A DNA stretch of 64,000 nt from Littorina saxatilis (taxonomy: Eukaryota; Mollusca; Gastropoda; Littorinimorpha; Littorinidae), in contig NC_090261.1 of assembly GCF_037325665.1 (NCBI RefSeq), forward strand, positions 2,480,023 to 2,544,022. The letters are read 5' to 3'. Shown here one piece after another: positions 47,401-64,000 of this stretch. Each line of letters opens with the position of its first letter. Positions within the stretch are counted from its first letter, which is position 1. Below the pieces are notes generated by a model, which worked only from the letters and a program-made list of their open reading frames with translations, searched no databases and was not told where the DNA came from. Both the position numbers and the translations under genes were made by a program.

Positions 47401-48948
47401 TTTCATCCGTTTTCTGAACCACATGTGACCCAGCCGTGACCTTGAAATCTGACAAGGGTCAACAAGACTTTTACCATGCATGGGGGCGATTAAACCCCAA
47501 ATGTGTGTGAAGTTTCAAGGTTTCAACTTAAAAAACGTCTGAGAAAAATATACATTTTCCTTTTTGGACAATGTGTTGCACGCAAGACAACACGACAAAC
47601 GCTCGTGTTATCATTCTTTTACTTTAAGGTCGACTTGCGTGCCCGCTCTTTCGCTAATCTCAATTAAAATTCATCTTAGAAGTTCGGTTTTATTACGCTT
47701 TTAATTAAGAAGATTAAACTAAGACAACAAATAGTTAGTTTTACCCATTAAACTCGATAAGGTAGTGACATTTTATGTTGAACGCAAGAAGGTGTCGCAC
47801 GCAAGATCTGAAAAGATGTTGACGACATAATTTCAACACTTGATAGCGCAATCGTGGTTCGTGATTTCTTCACAAATTTTGAACACAGAATGTGTCACGT
47901 GGTTCCGTAAATGAAGTAGATCTTTGTACATGTAAATTTTGTTTTTAAAAGAAAATAACCGTTAATTACCGAACATTTTGTCGCACGCAAGATATGACGA
48001 AATTTTCAAATCGTTTTCAAAAATGCTGTTCAAAAGTTCTGCAGTCTTTGCTGGATTACTTGAAAGACAGCAGTTTGATACACCGTTATCGCTTGACGTG
48101 TCGACATCAATTCCAGAGTTTTTGAAAAAGAAATTTAGTAAATATCTGCGATTGAAAAATGTATGCCGTGATGACGAATCATCTTGCGTGCGACACCTTA
48201 AAATTCGGTTATCGAAAAAAAAAAATTCTCTCGAGATTTAGATTTGACGTTTGGTCTCGTCTGTAAAGCGATGTTTCAGGCATTCAATCAAACTAAATGC
48301 AATTCATTTGTGCTTCTTGTTATTTTTCTGTGGCATATTCAAAACACGAGGTATCACGATGTCCTTTTTCAGATGGCCGGTTTTGGCGTTATTTTTGACT
48401 TTAAACAAAGATAACTTCAAAACCGTTCAAGTCAGACACACGAAATTATGTCCACTATCTCTTCGCACATTCATCCACACACACACCAATTTTCAGCAGA
48501 CACACGTTTTTAGAAACATTTTTATTGTAAAACAAAGTCGTCTTCTGTTCTGTGAGCACCTTTTGGCACTTAGTCATATATATATATATATATTCCATGA
48601 TTTGTTTTGATTGCAGAGCACTACGGGAGGTAACTGCATTCTGTATGCACACAGCACGAGTTATGGTTCCGATGCGTTGTGCAGCTTTCCCATTGCCATA
48701 GCAACTATCTTTCTTCTCCTCTACTGCCTGGCACGGGCTGTTTTCATCGTCGTCGCGTTGAGGGGCATTTTTGGCAAAGAGTAAGTACACGTGTACAATC
48801 TCGCTTGTTTCTGTCATAGGAAATATATGATATTTCCCAAAGCAAAAGCATAGGCTGTGCGAATATATGATTAATCAAGTTTTAATAAACAATGTTTTCG
48901 ACCAAACAAAGACTTTAAGACACCTCTCACAGGTGTGTGTGTGTGTGT

Positions 48949-49005
<57 letters not shown>

Positions 49006-49749
49006 GGGGGGGGGGGGATCGGAGTAGGTTAATGATGTTCATTCGTTTGATATTATTTCTTTGGGGCAACAGTTGCACAAGTAAACGGATGTTTTTTTAA
49101 TTATACTTTTTCTGACCAACATACAAAGAGAAACCGATGTTGAGCTCCAGGCTTCAGCGTCTAATGCATGCATCCTAGCTTTTTGTTTGCCTTACCCATT
49201 AACACAAAACGGATGAAAGTATAAACTGACATGGCTGCCATGGACACCACACAAAAAGGACAAAGAAGTGTGCGGTTGCTTTACTGCATGAACACATGAC
49301 TAGGTTGAGTATACCGTCTTTAAGAAACTGATGCTCGTACGTTGGACGTTATGTTTAAAACGTCTTTCTTTAACTACTTTTTGTGGGTTTTTTAGTACCC
49401 ACGGCAATGGTAGTAGTTGCTTACCAGTCATGGTTGAAGCAGGCCGGTTTCTTATCAGATTTAAGTGAGTTTCCCGCCACCTTATGTAGCAATCTGCTAT
49501 TTATATGAGTTGGAGTAAGAATATGTGATTTAATAAAATAATAATAATAATGGTGATTTCTATAGCGCTTTCGAACACACAAAGCGCTTTACAAAAGCAA
49601 TAACAACATCATTACCAGAATGACGCCATTGACGGAATAGAACACAATCATAAACACTTTACAACAAAAACCAAAAACAAAACATAAATGTTACAAAAAT
49701 CCAGAGGCTCTTACAGGAACGAACTCGGAGTATACACAACAATTATGAT

Positions 49750-49799
<50 letters not shown>

Positions 49800-49813
49800 C
49801 CACACACACGCAC

Positions 49814-49850
<37 letters not shown>

Positions 49851-50661
49851 CATTGTTCATCCGAAAAGTGCACATTCACAGGGTCGCGACAACTACATCA
49901 TCATAGAATGCTTCTCTGAAGAGGTGAGTCTTGAGATTTGCTTTGAAAGAAGGCAGAGATGGACTGAGACGTAGAGACAAAGGGAGTTTGTTCCAGATAT
50001 GATCAGCTGCGACTGAAAGACAGCGGCCACCATGATCGTCCCTCTGATACTTAGGAGCTTTGACAAATTTATTTTGGGAGGCAGAGCGGACAACCCTTTC
50101 AGGATTGTTTTTCTGCACGAGATCGGACAGGTACTGTGGAGCCGTGCCCGCGGCAATTTGATAGAAAATGCAGCAGATCTTGTATTTAATTCTTTGTTCC
50201 ACTGGAAGCCAATGTAGCTGTTTGAGTAGAGGCGTGACGCTTTGTTTCATAGGTGTTCGAAACACGAGTCTAGCGGCAGCGTTCTGGACTAGTTGCAGGG
50301 GCTTGGTGACAGATTTGGGACATTCAGCGAGCAGTGAATTACAGTAGTCTAATCTAGAGAGTATGCCGGAACAGACTAGTCTTTTGGTTGCGTCTTCGGT
50401 AAGGTACTGTCGAATGGAACCTATACGCCGGATCTCCATTCGCGCTGCTTTACATGTTTGGACTACATGCTGTTTCATGCTAAGATCTTTGTCAAAAAAG
50501 ACTCCGAGATCACGGGATGTATCAAATTTTCATTTAATTAATATACTTACCCAACTCACTTAGTAAATACCCTCCCAACCTACCCCGCAATCGTTTTTAC
50601 ATTTAGTCAAGTTATGACTAAATGTTTTAACATAGAGGGGTGAATCGAGACGAGGGTCGTG

Positions 50662-50712
<51 letters not shown>

Positions 50713-53700
50713 CGTGTAGAGCGATTCAGACCAAACTACTGGACCGATCTTTATGAAATTTGACATGAGAGTTCCTGGGTATGATATCCCCATACATTTT
50801 TTTCATTTTTTTGATAAATGTCTTTCATGACGTCATATCCGGCTTTTCGTGAAAGTTGAGGCGGCACTGTCACGCCCTCATTTTTTAACCAAATTGGTTG
50901 AAATTTTGGTCAAGTAATGTTCGACGAAGCCCGGACTTCGGTATTGCATTTCAGCTTGGTGGCTTAAAATTTAATTAATGACTTTGGTCATTAAAAATCT
51001 GAAAATTGTAAAAAAAAATTTTTTTTATAAAACTATCCAAATTTACGTTCATCTTATTCTCCATCATTTGCTGATTCCAAAAACATATAAATATGTTATA
51101 TTTGGATTAAAAACAAGCTCTGAAAATTAAATATATAAACATTATTATCAAAATTAAATTTTCGAAATCAATTTAAAAACACTTTCATCTTATTCCTTGT
51201 CGGTTCCTGATTCCAAAAACATATAGATATGATATGTTTGGATTGAAAACACGCTCAGAAAGTTAAAACAAAGAGAGGTACAGAAAAGCGTGCTATCCTT
51301 CTCAGCGCAACTACTACCCCGCTCTTCTTGTCAATTTCACTGCCTTTGCCATGAGCGGTGGACTGACGATAGCGAGTATACGGTCTTGCTGCGTTGCATT
51401 GCGTTCAGTTTCATTCTGTGAGTTCGACAGCTACTTGACTAAATGTTGTATTTTCGCCTTACGCGACTTGTTCATGGTTGAAGGTGGTGTTTCATTGGGA
51501 ATGAGTATGCCGGCGATATGTGCCGCGCATGCGCGGGCGGCCGGTGAGGGGAGGTAACTACCAGGACCTTGTTGTCAAGGTTTTGTTTTGTTTTGGGAGT
51601 TACCTCCCCCTGTTTCCAGGGTTAGTACTTCAAGTCTTACGCATCAAACTGAAGTTAATGCTGTCTTCTTCGCACACAGGTATATAGGTCACAAGGTATT
51701 TCTCATCGTCTGCACCGTTGTTGACGTCATATCCTGTTTGCTGACGCTGGTGTCCGGTGGCCTCATTTCCCATGGCTTCAACGTCATGTGCTCCGAGGTC
51801 TTCAAACCGCACCCTGACAAGTGAGAATGGGCTGGTTTTCTCCCATTTTCTCTTTCTTTCATTCCAACAGTTTGTCAGCATTGTGTTTAAGGGTAGTCGC
51901 GTTGTATGTCGAAGGTAGATACAGAGGCTTGTGAGGACCATGAAGAACAAGAAATTCCTCCGAGGTAGGAAAAACACCCCCGTCCTTACCATTCTCACTG
52001 CCACCAACTGAGAAGGTTATTTCCCTTTGACCATTAATATGTCCCTCTATAAGTCCTTGTAGAATCTTAATCCACCAATAACTCCCTAACCGTGTGTTTG
52101 ACTGGTCCCAATTTTTGTAAGGACCGTCTCAGGAATGTATAGAACCTGTTCACCAAGTTTGGTGACGATCGGTCCGTTCATTCTTGAGATCTATATGCGA
52201 ACACAAACACACAAACAAACAAACACATCGACCGAATCCTATACACACCATTATACCAGGGGTGAAAATACACCCGCAGACTAAAGAGGCAGACAGACAA
52301 ACAGATCGACAGGCAGACATACTCATATGTTTTCTTCTGTGTTTGTTTGTTTGTTTGGGGACTCACTATTGAAACTTTGTGGATATCAGCGTGTAGTTCG
52401 TGCTGTTAATAACATCTTGTCATCTTGTACACTTGTCGTCATTTACTTCCTGATTGTAAACCGTATTTTTGTGTGTAGGTGTGGGTCTCTGGACATCTAC
52501 ATCCCTGCAACCAACAGCTTTCTCAAACATTATCATCTTCGTCTGAATATTGCAGAGGTAAGTAACAACACTTATAATTACGAGTAGACAGATTTGGAAG
52601 GCGTCCATTGTATCGTGGGCAGTATGGGTCTGATTGTACGAATTTCATTTGCTTTCGCTATTTATTTGTTTACCATGCCAATGCCATCTAAAACAATACC
52701 AGTTCAAACTCACTCAGTGAAAATCTGAAAAGGATGAAAGAAAAAAAGGAAGGAAAGAAAGAATACTAGTTTTAGCGAAGAAATAAATGAACGGCAAACC
52801 AGTATGAGTGACGTAGGAAAGAAAAACAAGCCAAAGAGGGAAGGAAAGGATAAAAAGAAATATTTTACATGCACAACCGTGTGTGAAGCAGACACATAGT
52901 GTTTAGATCTCGGTCTCCGTGTATCCTTCTTCATGCCCTGTAGTGTTTCCGCGGTTTCATGTTCTACCCGTACCTCTGTGTTGCAGGGGGGAGTGTGGCT
53001 GGGGTACGTGCTGTGGTTGCTGCTCATCTATGTGCTAACCGTATATCTGTGTTGCTTGCAGGCGGGAGTGTGGCTGGGGTGGGTGCTGTGGTTGCTGCTC
53101 ATCCTGTGCGACATGTTCTAACCGTATATCTGTGTTGCTTGCAGGCGGGAGTGTGGCTGGGGTGGGTGCTGTGGTTGCTACTCATCCTGTGCGACATGTT
53201 CTAACCGTATATCTGTGTTGCTTGCAGGCGGGAGTGTGGCTGGGGTGGGTGCTGTGGTTGCTGCTCATCCTGTGCGACATGTTCTAACCGTATATCTGTG
53301 TTGCTTGCAGGCGGGAGTGTGGCTGGGGTGGGTGCTGTGGTTGCTGCTCATCCTGTGCGACATGTTCTAACCGTATATCTGTGTTGCTTGCAGGCGGGAG
53401 TGTGGCTGGGGTGGGTGCTGTGGTTGCTACTCATTCTCTGCGACATGTTCCACGTGTGGAAGGCAGACCTTCTCTCCGCCTCCTCCCTCCCCTTCTCCAT
53501 GCCCAGCTGGCCTATCAGGGGCCGCCAGCAAACAGGAAGTAAAGCCACCAAGGGGCGGAACGACAGCGAGGCCAGCTCAGAGAGGGACATCCAGCAGCCG
53601 CAGGGCAGCTCCAAGTACTTCTTCCGGCCGCGCTTGGCTGAAGGGGGGAGTGGGTCCAGGACTCCCCCTCCCTCTCGTCCTGTCCCAAAGAGACCGGAGG

Positions 53701-53735
53701 GACCCCCTAAAGGAGTGATGATGACCAAGTATTAG
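44499..53735 (+). CDS. TMEM179-like four-span membrane protein, gene 3
   Basis: Exons 44499-44603, 48617-48780, 51680-51820, 52479-52557 and 53394-53735 give 276 residues. Exons 1 and 2 are the same length as in gene 1 (105 and 164 nt), and all intron phases agree. Spans lie near 12-35, 60-82, 95-120 and 165-181. Cysteines are C42, C57, C127 and C138. After TM3 the sequence HGFNVMCSE is the closest of the three to vertebrate TMEM179 as I remember it. TM4 is AGVWLGWVLWLLLILCDMF. The ~95-residue tail is basic and Pro/Ser-rich, ending PKGVMMTKY. TM4 and its acceptor are tandemly repeated upstream, and the end of the coding region with its stop is duplicated downstream. It is the most diverged of the three paralogues. 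Confidence 0.8.
44610..44855. repeat. GT microsatellite at start of gene 3 intron 1
   Basis: Imperfect GT beginning a few bases after the exon 1 donor GTGAGT. Confidence 0.9.
45095..45362 (+). mobile_element. SINE-like element, third family
   Basis: GGGTTTGGTTTGAGACTGAG..., CACGTAAAAGACCTCGGCCA, ending TACAATAAAGTTATGAAAATG. It shares the cacgtaaaaga(c/t) motif with the tRNA-headed SINEs. Boundaries are approximate. Confidence 0.45.
45507..48594. mobile_element. 3.1-kb terminal-inverted-repeat element in gene 3 intron 1
   Basis: (AT)n then GACTAAGTGCCAAAAGGTGC at the left is inverted at 48557-48594 as CACCTTTTGGCACTTAGTC then (AT)n. The inside has no convincing transposase. It contains many AAGGTCA motifs (forward on the left half, reversed on the right) and a nested ~630-bp piece bounded by inverted GTCGCACGCAAGAT-type ends (about 47570-48201). 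Confidence 0.6.
45820..47540. repeat. Degenerate TCAAGGTCACAG repeat, inverted halves
   Basis: About six forward copies of (T)CAAGGTCACAGCRGGGTC between 45830 and 46480, and three or four of TGACCTTGA between 47005 and 47440, spaced 100-170 bp. This suggests a decayed tandem repeat in each arm of the enclosing element. Confidence 0.6.
48933..49007. repeat. GT microsatellite, gene 3 intron 2
   Basis: Almost pure GT followed by a G run. Confidence 0.93.
49525..50525 (-). mobile_element. LINE 3' fragment (minus strand)
   Basis: A 200-codon frame at 49876-50478 matches the region after the reverse transcriptase in jockey/CR1-like LINEs: SRLDYCNSLLAECPKSVTK, LQLVQNAAARLVF, LHWLPVEQRIKYKICC and GTAPQYLSDLV are hallmark blocks. 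On the minus strand it ends in an (ATT)n tail near 49530. A CA microsatellite (49750-49845) interrupts the 3' UTR. Upstream RT and endonuclease parts are missing. Confidence 0.85.
50599..51472 (+). mobile_element. Hairpin-start element, copy 6
   Basis: Full layout as in copy 1, in gene 3 intron 2. ACATTTAGTCAAG start after a T run and ACGCGACTTGTT end. Confidence 0.65.
51549..51609. repeat. Small inverted repeat GGGGAGGTAACT / AGTTACCTCCCC
   Basis: 12-bp arms, 37-bp spacer, 71 bp before exon 3 of gene 3. It could form a stem in the transcript near the acceptor. Confidence 0.6.
52020..52227 (+). mobile_element. Likely LINE-type 3' tail
   Basis: CACCAAGTTTGGTGACGATC then GGTCCGTTCATTCTTGAGAT and a CAAACACACAAACAAACA tail resemble tails of RTE-like retrotransposons. 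No coding part is present. The 5' boundary is approximate. Confidence 0.35.
52987..53393 (+). repeat. 83-bp array of branch point, acceptor and TM4 exon
   Basis: Five acceptors TTCTAACCGTATATCTGTG...TTGCTTGCAG|GCGGGAG start exons at 53062, 53145, 53228, 53311 and 53394. A diverged one starts at 52987. Each unit has a CTAAC branch-point motif, a T-rich tract, the acceptor and 57 nt encoding AGVWLGWVLWLLLILCDMF. In the first four the next codon is TAA; only the last continues as HVWKADLLSA. Using 52987 would give two TM4-like helices in series and then stop. Using 53062-53311 gives TM4 without a tail. Confidence 0.93.
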
Positions 53736-53858
53736 TCACCACCATGAGATCATAGAGATTTACCACATAATGTTCCAGGGACCCCCTAAAGGAGTGATGA
53801 TGACCAAGTATTAGTCACCACCATGAGATCATAGAGATTTACCACATAATGTTCCAGG
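53701..53858 (+). repeat. 79-bp duplication of the coding end of gene 3
   Basis: 53701-53779, which encodes GPPKGVMMTKY and the stop plus 44 nt of UTR, is repeated exactly at 53780-53858. The first stop terminates the protein, so the second copy is untranslated. Confidence 0.93.
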
Positions 53859-53964
53859 GACGGACCATTGACACTTTCATGAATACACATAATTATGTAT
53901 AAAGAATCGCGCTTGCCCACCACTGACATTGCATGTTCAAATATTGTTTATGTAGATGTGTGCG

Positions 53965-53974
53965 TGCACGCGCG

Positions 53975-54034
<60 letters not shown>

Positions 54035-54036
54035 AC

Positions 54037-54096
<60 letters not shown>
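53965..54096. repeat. GT then GA microsatellite, gene 3 3' UTR
   Basis: CGCGCCTG then about 50 bp GT, followed by about 50 bp GA. Confidence 0.93.
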
Positions 54097-54098
<2 letters not shown>

Positions 54099-54151
54099 AC
54101 CTTGGCTGAAAATGGTAAAATTGAGCTACTTCAATAATTTGCTTAGTAAGG

Positions 54152-54157
54152 AATAAA
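54152..54157 (+). promoter_or_regulatory. Probable polyadenylation signal, gene 3
   Basis: AATAAA 417 bp after the stop codon of gene 3 and before a G-run/low-complexity stretch. Position and spacing fit. Confidence 0.45.
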
Positions 54158-54729
54158 CATGTGAACAATACATTTTTATTTGATTTGATTCTGTAAAAGA
54201 AGCCATTGCGGGATGTCCGTTATTTCCCTTTCGTTTACGAGTTTTCACGTTATAAGAATTACTTGAAACTGATAGGGTGAGGCCAGTTTTCGGGGGGGGG
54301 GGGGGGGGGGTGTCAATTAGCCTTGCTGCTATAATCATCATCTGGAGGGGGGAGGGTAGGAAGAAAAATCGAGGTTTAATGGCTTAGGGCAAAGTATTCT
54401 GAAAATTTCAAAGCAATCCACGAAGTCATCATTGTGGAAATTTAGCGCTTTTTGTCATGGTACCCATCAAAATTGACGCAAAACCTCCCGTGTTTGACCT
54501 CTCCTTTGGTCGAAACCTGCCGCATCAGTAGGAATAGCATAGCGCACGAAATACGCAAGCTAGCTAAAAACAACATGTTCTGGATAGATAATTGATTTGA
54601 CCTTCTTCTCGTATGTAAAATTTGTCACATTTTGCCTATTATAATGTTTTGACGATGTTTTATTGGTCCCTTCCGTGTTTGTATGGTCGATTTTGAGGGT
54701 ACCCTTATTTGAGCGTGGCTGAGCCGGCT
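54158..54729. other. Intergenic between gene 3 and fumarase
   Basis: A poly-G run at about 54292-54310. Nothing else was recognised. Confidence 0.4.
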
Positions 54730-54963
54730 AACACACACTGTGACTGACACACTCTGGCACCGCGTCACACTGACACACACACACACACACCGTGGCACTG
54801 ACTGACACACACACACCACACACTGTGACACACGTACACGCGCGCGCGCGCGCGCACGGCGGCTAACAGTGACACGTCACGTGACACACTGACACACACA
54901 CACACACACACACACTGACTGACCGGCAAACACACCGACATGACGAGCACACACACACACCGG

Positions 54964-55004
<41 letters not shown>
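54730..55004. repeat. CA/CTGACA low-complexity cluster
   Basis: (CA)n blocks with CTGACACA interruptions and a (CG)n stretch, about 420 bp upstream of the fumarase start. Confidence 0.9.
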
Positions 55005-55005
<1 letters not shown>

Positions 55006-55419
55006 TCACTCAAACAACCTGAATAAATTATTGTTTATAGTCATAAATTCATAATGCCTTATAATTATTAGAATCAACTCCGTACGTCAGCGCTTCCCGA
55101 GCTGGAGCCGGCTGGCCGCGACTATCACAGCCGTGTCAGTGAGAAGTGACCTCTCCAGCCTCCTAGCAACTTGACGTCATCAGCATACAAAGTATCTTGT
55201 TTACAGAAGCGTTGCCAAGTGCTAGGTTCTTGAACAAATCTGCCAAGCCTCGACGAGTCGATAACTGGAATATCAGATTACTCGTGATGTGAATGCGATC
55301 TCTATTTCTGAATAAACTACAGCAGACGATCTTTACTGCGGCCGTAGCCAGTTGCTTCCCTTGTCTCATCTTACGTGAGGGAAAAGGGAAAGTTTGCGTG
55401 TCAAGAGAACACGTGAAGT

Positions 55420-63318
<7,899 letters not shown>

Positions 63319-63918
63319 GTAGGCCACACATCTTTTCTCTTCTTTTACTGTGATTGGTGTACCTGTGCTAGTCTGTCAAAATTAGAGTGAGAGCGAGAAC
63401 AGGATGCGAGAGAGGCAGTCAGAGAGAGACTGTGTGTGTGTGTGAGGGGGGGTGGGGTGTTTTGTTTTTGTTTGTGCATATCTTTTGCATCAAAGTCTAT
63501 TTTCAGTGTTAATAGATTTTGCTTCATTTGTATATCGTATTTCTTCATTCCTACATGTATCATATTTAAACTTGATAGATCAGTTCTCTGCAAACCAGAA
63601 CTTATGATCTGCTACAGTTCATTATAAATCGAATTGGTTAACTCCTGGAATGCTGAAGAAGAAGAAGAAGCATCTGTTAACAAAACAAAACAAAAAAGCT
63701 GTTACACCTACTCTTAGCTCTAAAAATTGCTCCAAAAGTCTTTATTCCTACGTACTTCATCTTGCTTTCTAATGCACCCTTATTCAGCTCTACGAGGGCT
63801 GATTGGCAAATATTGACAGCTGGTTGGTAATATCCGTGTTTCAGATCTCTCATTAAAAATAGAGCTGAAACTTACAATACGCACTTCTTTGAGGTCTTAT
63901 GCATGGTGAAGTTTATTT
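63319..63918. other. Fumarase intron 6, as far as the window runs
   Basis: Donor GTAGGC after exon 6. No further fumarase exon was recognised before the window ends. Confidence 0.5.
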
Positions 63919-63924
63919 TCTTTT

Positions 63925-63928
<4 letters not shown>

Positions 63929-63991
<63 letters not shown>
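63929..63991. repeat. GT microsatellite at window end
   Basis: Pure GT run. Confidence 0.95.
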
Positions 63992-63994
<3 letters not shown>

Positions 63995-64000
63995 AGAATA

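Noticed and set aside
47978-48610. Possible transposase frames in the 3.1-kb TIR element
   Set aside because: 87- and 119-codon frames show no catalytic motif or resemblance to known transposases.

Overview
This is eukaryotic, intron-rich DNA crowded with repeats. It fits a marine gastropod, most likely a caenogastropod of the Littorina type. That call rests on tRNA-headed SINEs with ATTG tails, SINEs ending in ...ACACCAAATAAAG, CAGTGGAAC-ended miniature transposons, and a ~0.9 kb element with a hairpin start found in six copies. It is inference from remembered repeat types; no search was run.

Host genes, all on the + strand. Three adjacent paralogues (CDS at 17.8-27.6, 36.3-40.6 and 44.5-53.7 kb) each have five coding exons with the same intron phases and nearly the same exon lengths. 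They encode four-span membrane proteins of 217, 409 and 276 residues, with four conserved loop cysteines. I read them as TMEM179-like. They differ mainly in the cytoplasmic tail: short in the first, 220+ residues of Ser/Lys-rich repeats in the second, and basic/Pro-rich in the third. From 55.4 kb to the window end lies the 5' part of a fumarate hydratase gene (six exons). Its first exon encodes a mitochondrial presequence and ends with a second ATG that could start a cytosolic form.

The most striking feature is that tandem repeats in this gene cluster have grown out of splice junctions. In gene 1, 12 copies of the exon 4 acceptor plus exon sequence (45 bp) and 16 copies of the exon 5 acceptor (42 bp) lie in series. 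In gene 2, 44 copies of the exon 1 donor (19 bp) follow each other. In gene 3, five copies of a branch point-acceptor-TM4 block (83 bp) each end in a stop codon except the last, with a diverged sixth acceptor upstream. Intron 3 of the fumarase gene holds about 78 copies of a 33-bp unit centred on CCAG|GTGAAC, the layout of a recursive splice site. The predicted outcomes differ: in-frame loop lengthening, truncation before TM4, loss of the tail, or a longer first loop. If any are used, copy number would set protein length or isoform ratio.

The first 17 kb holds no gene I can call apart from a candidate 5' noncoding exon near 2.2 kb. It contains a GATGCATC-rich palindromic element, three of the six hairpin-start elements (two abutting head to tail) plus a fourth near 15.5 kb, a 1 kb CT tract, a LINE reverse-transcriptase fragment, foldback elements and a triple nest of transposons. 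Introns and intergenic DNA downstream hold SINEs, TA-flanked miniature transposons, a 188-bp perfect inverted-repeat element, a 3.1 kb terminal-inverted-repeat element and many microsatellites. No rRNA, functional tRNA, CRISPR array or LTR element was recognised.
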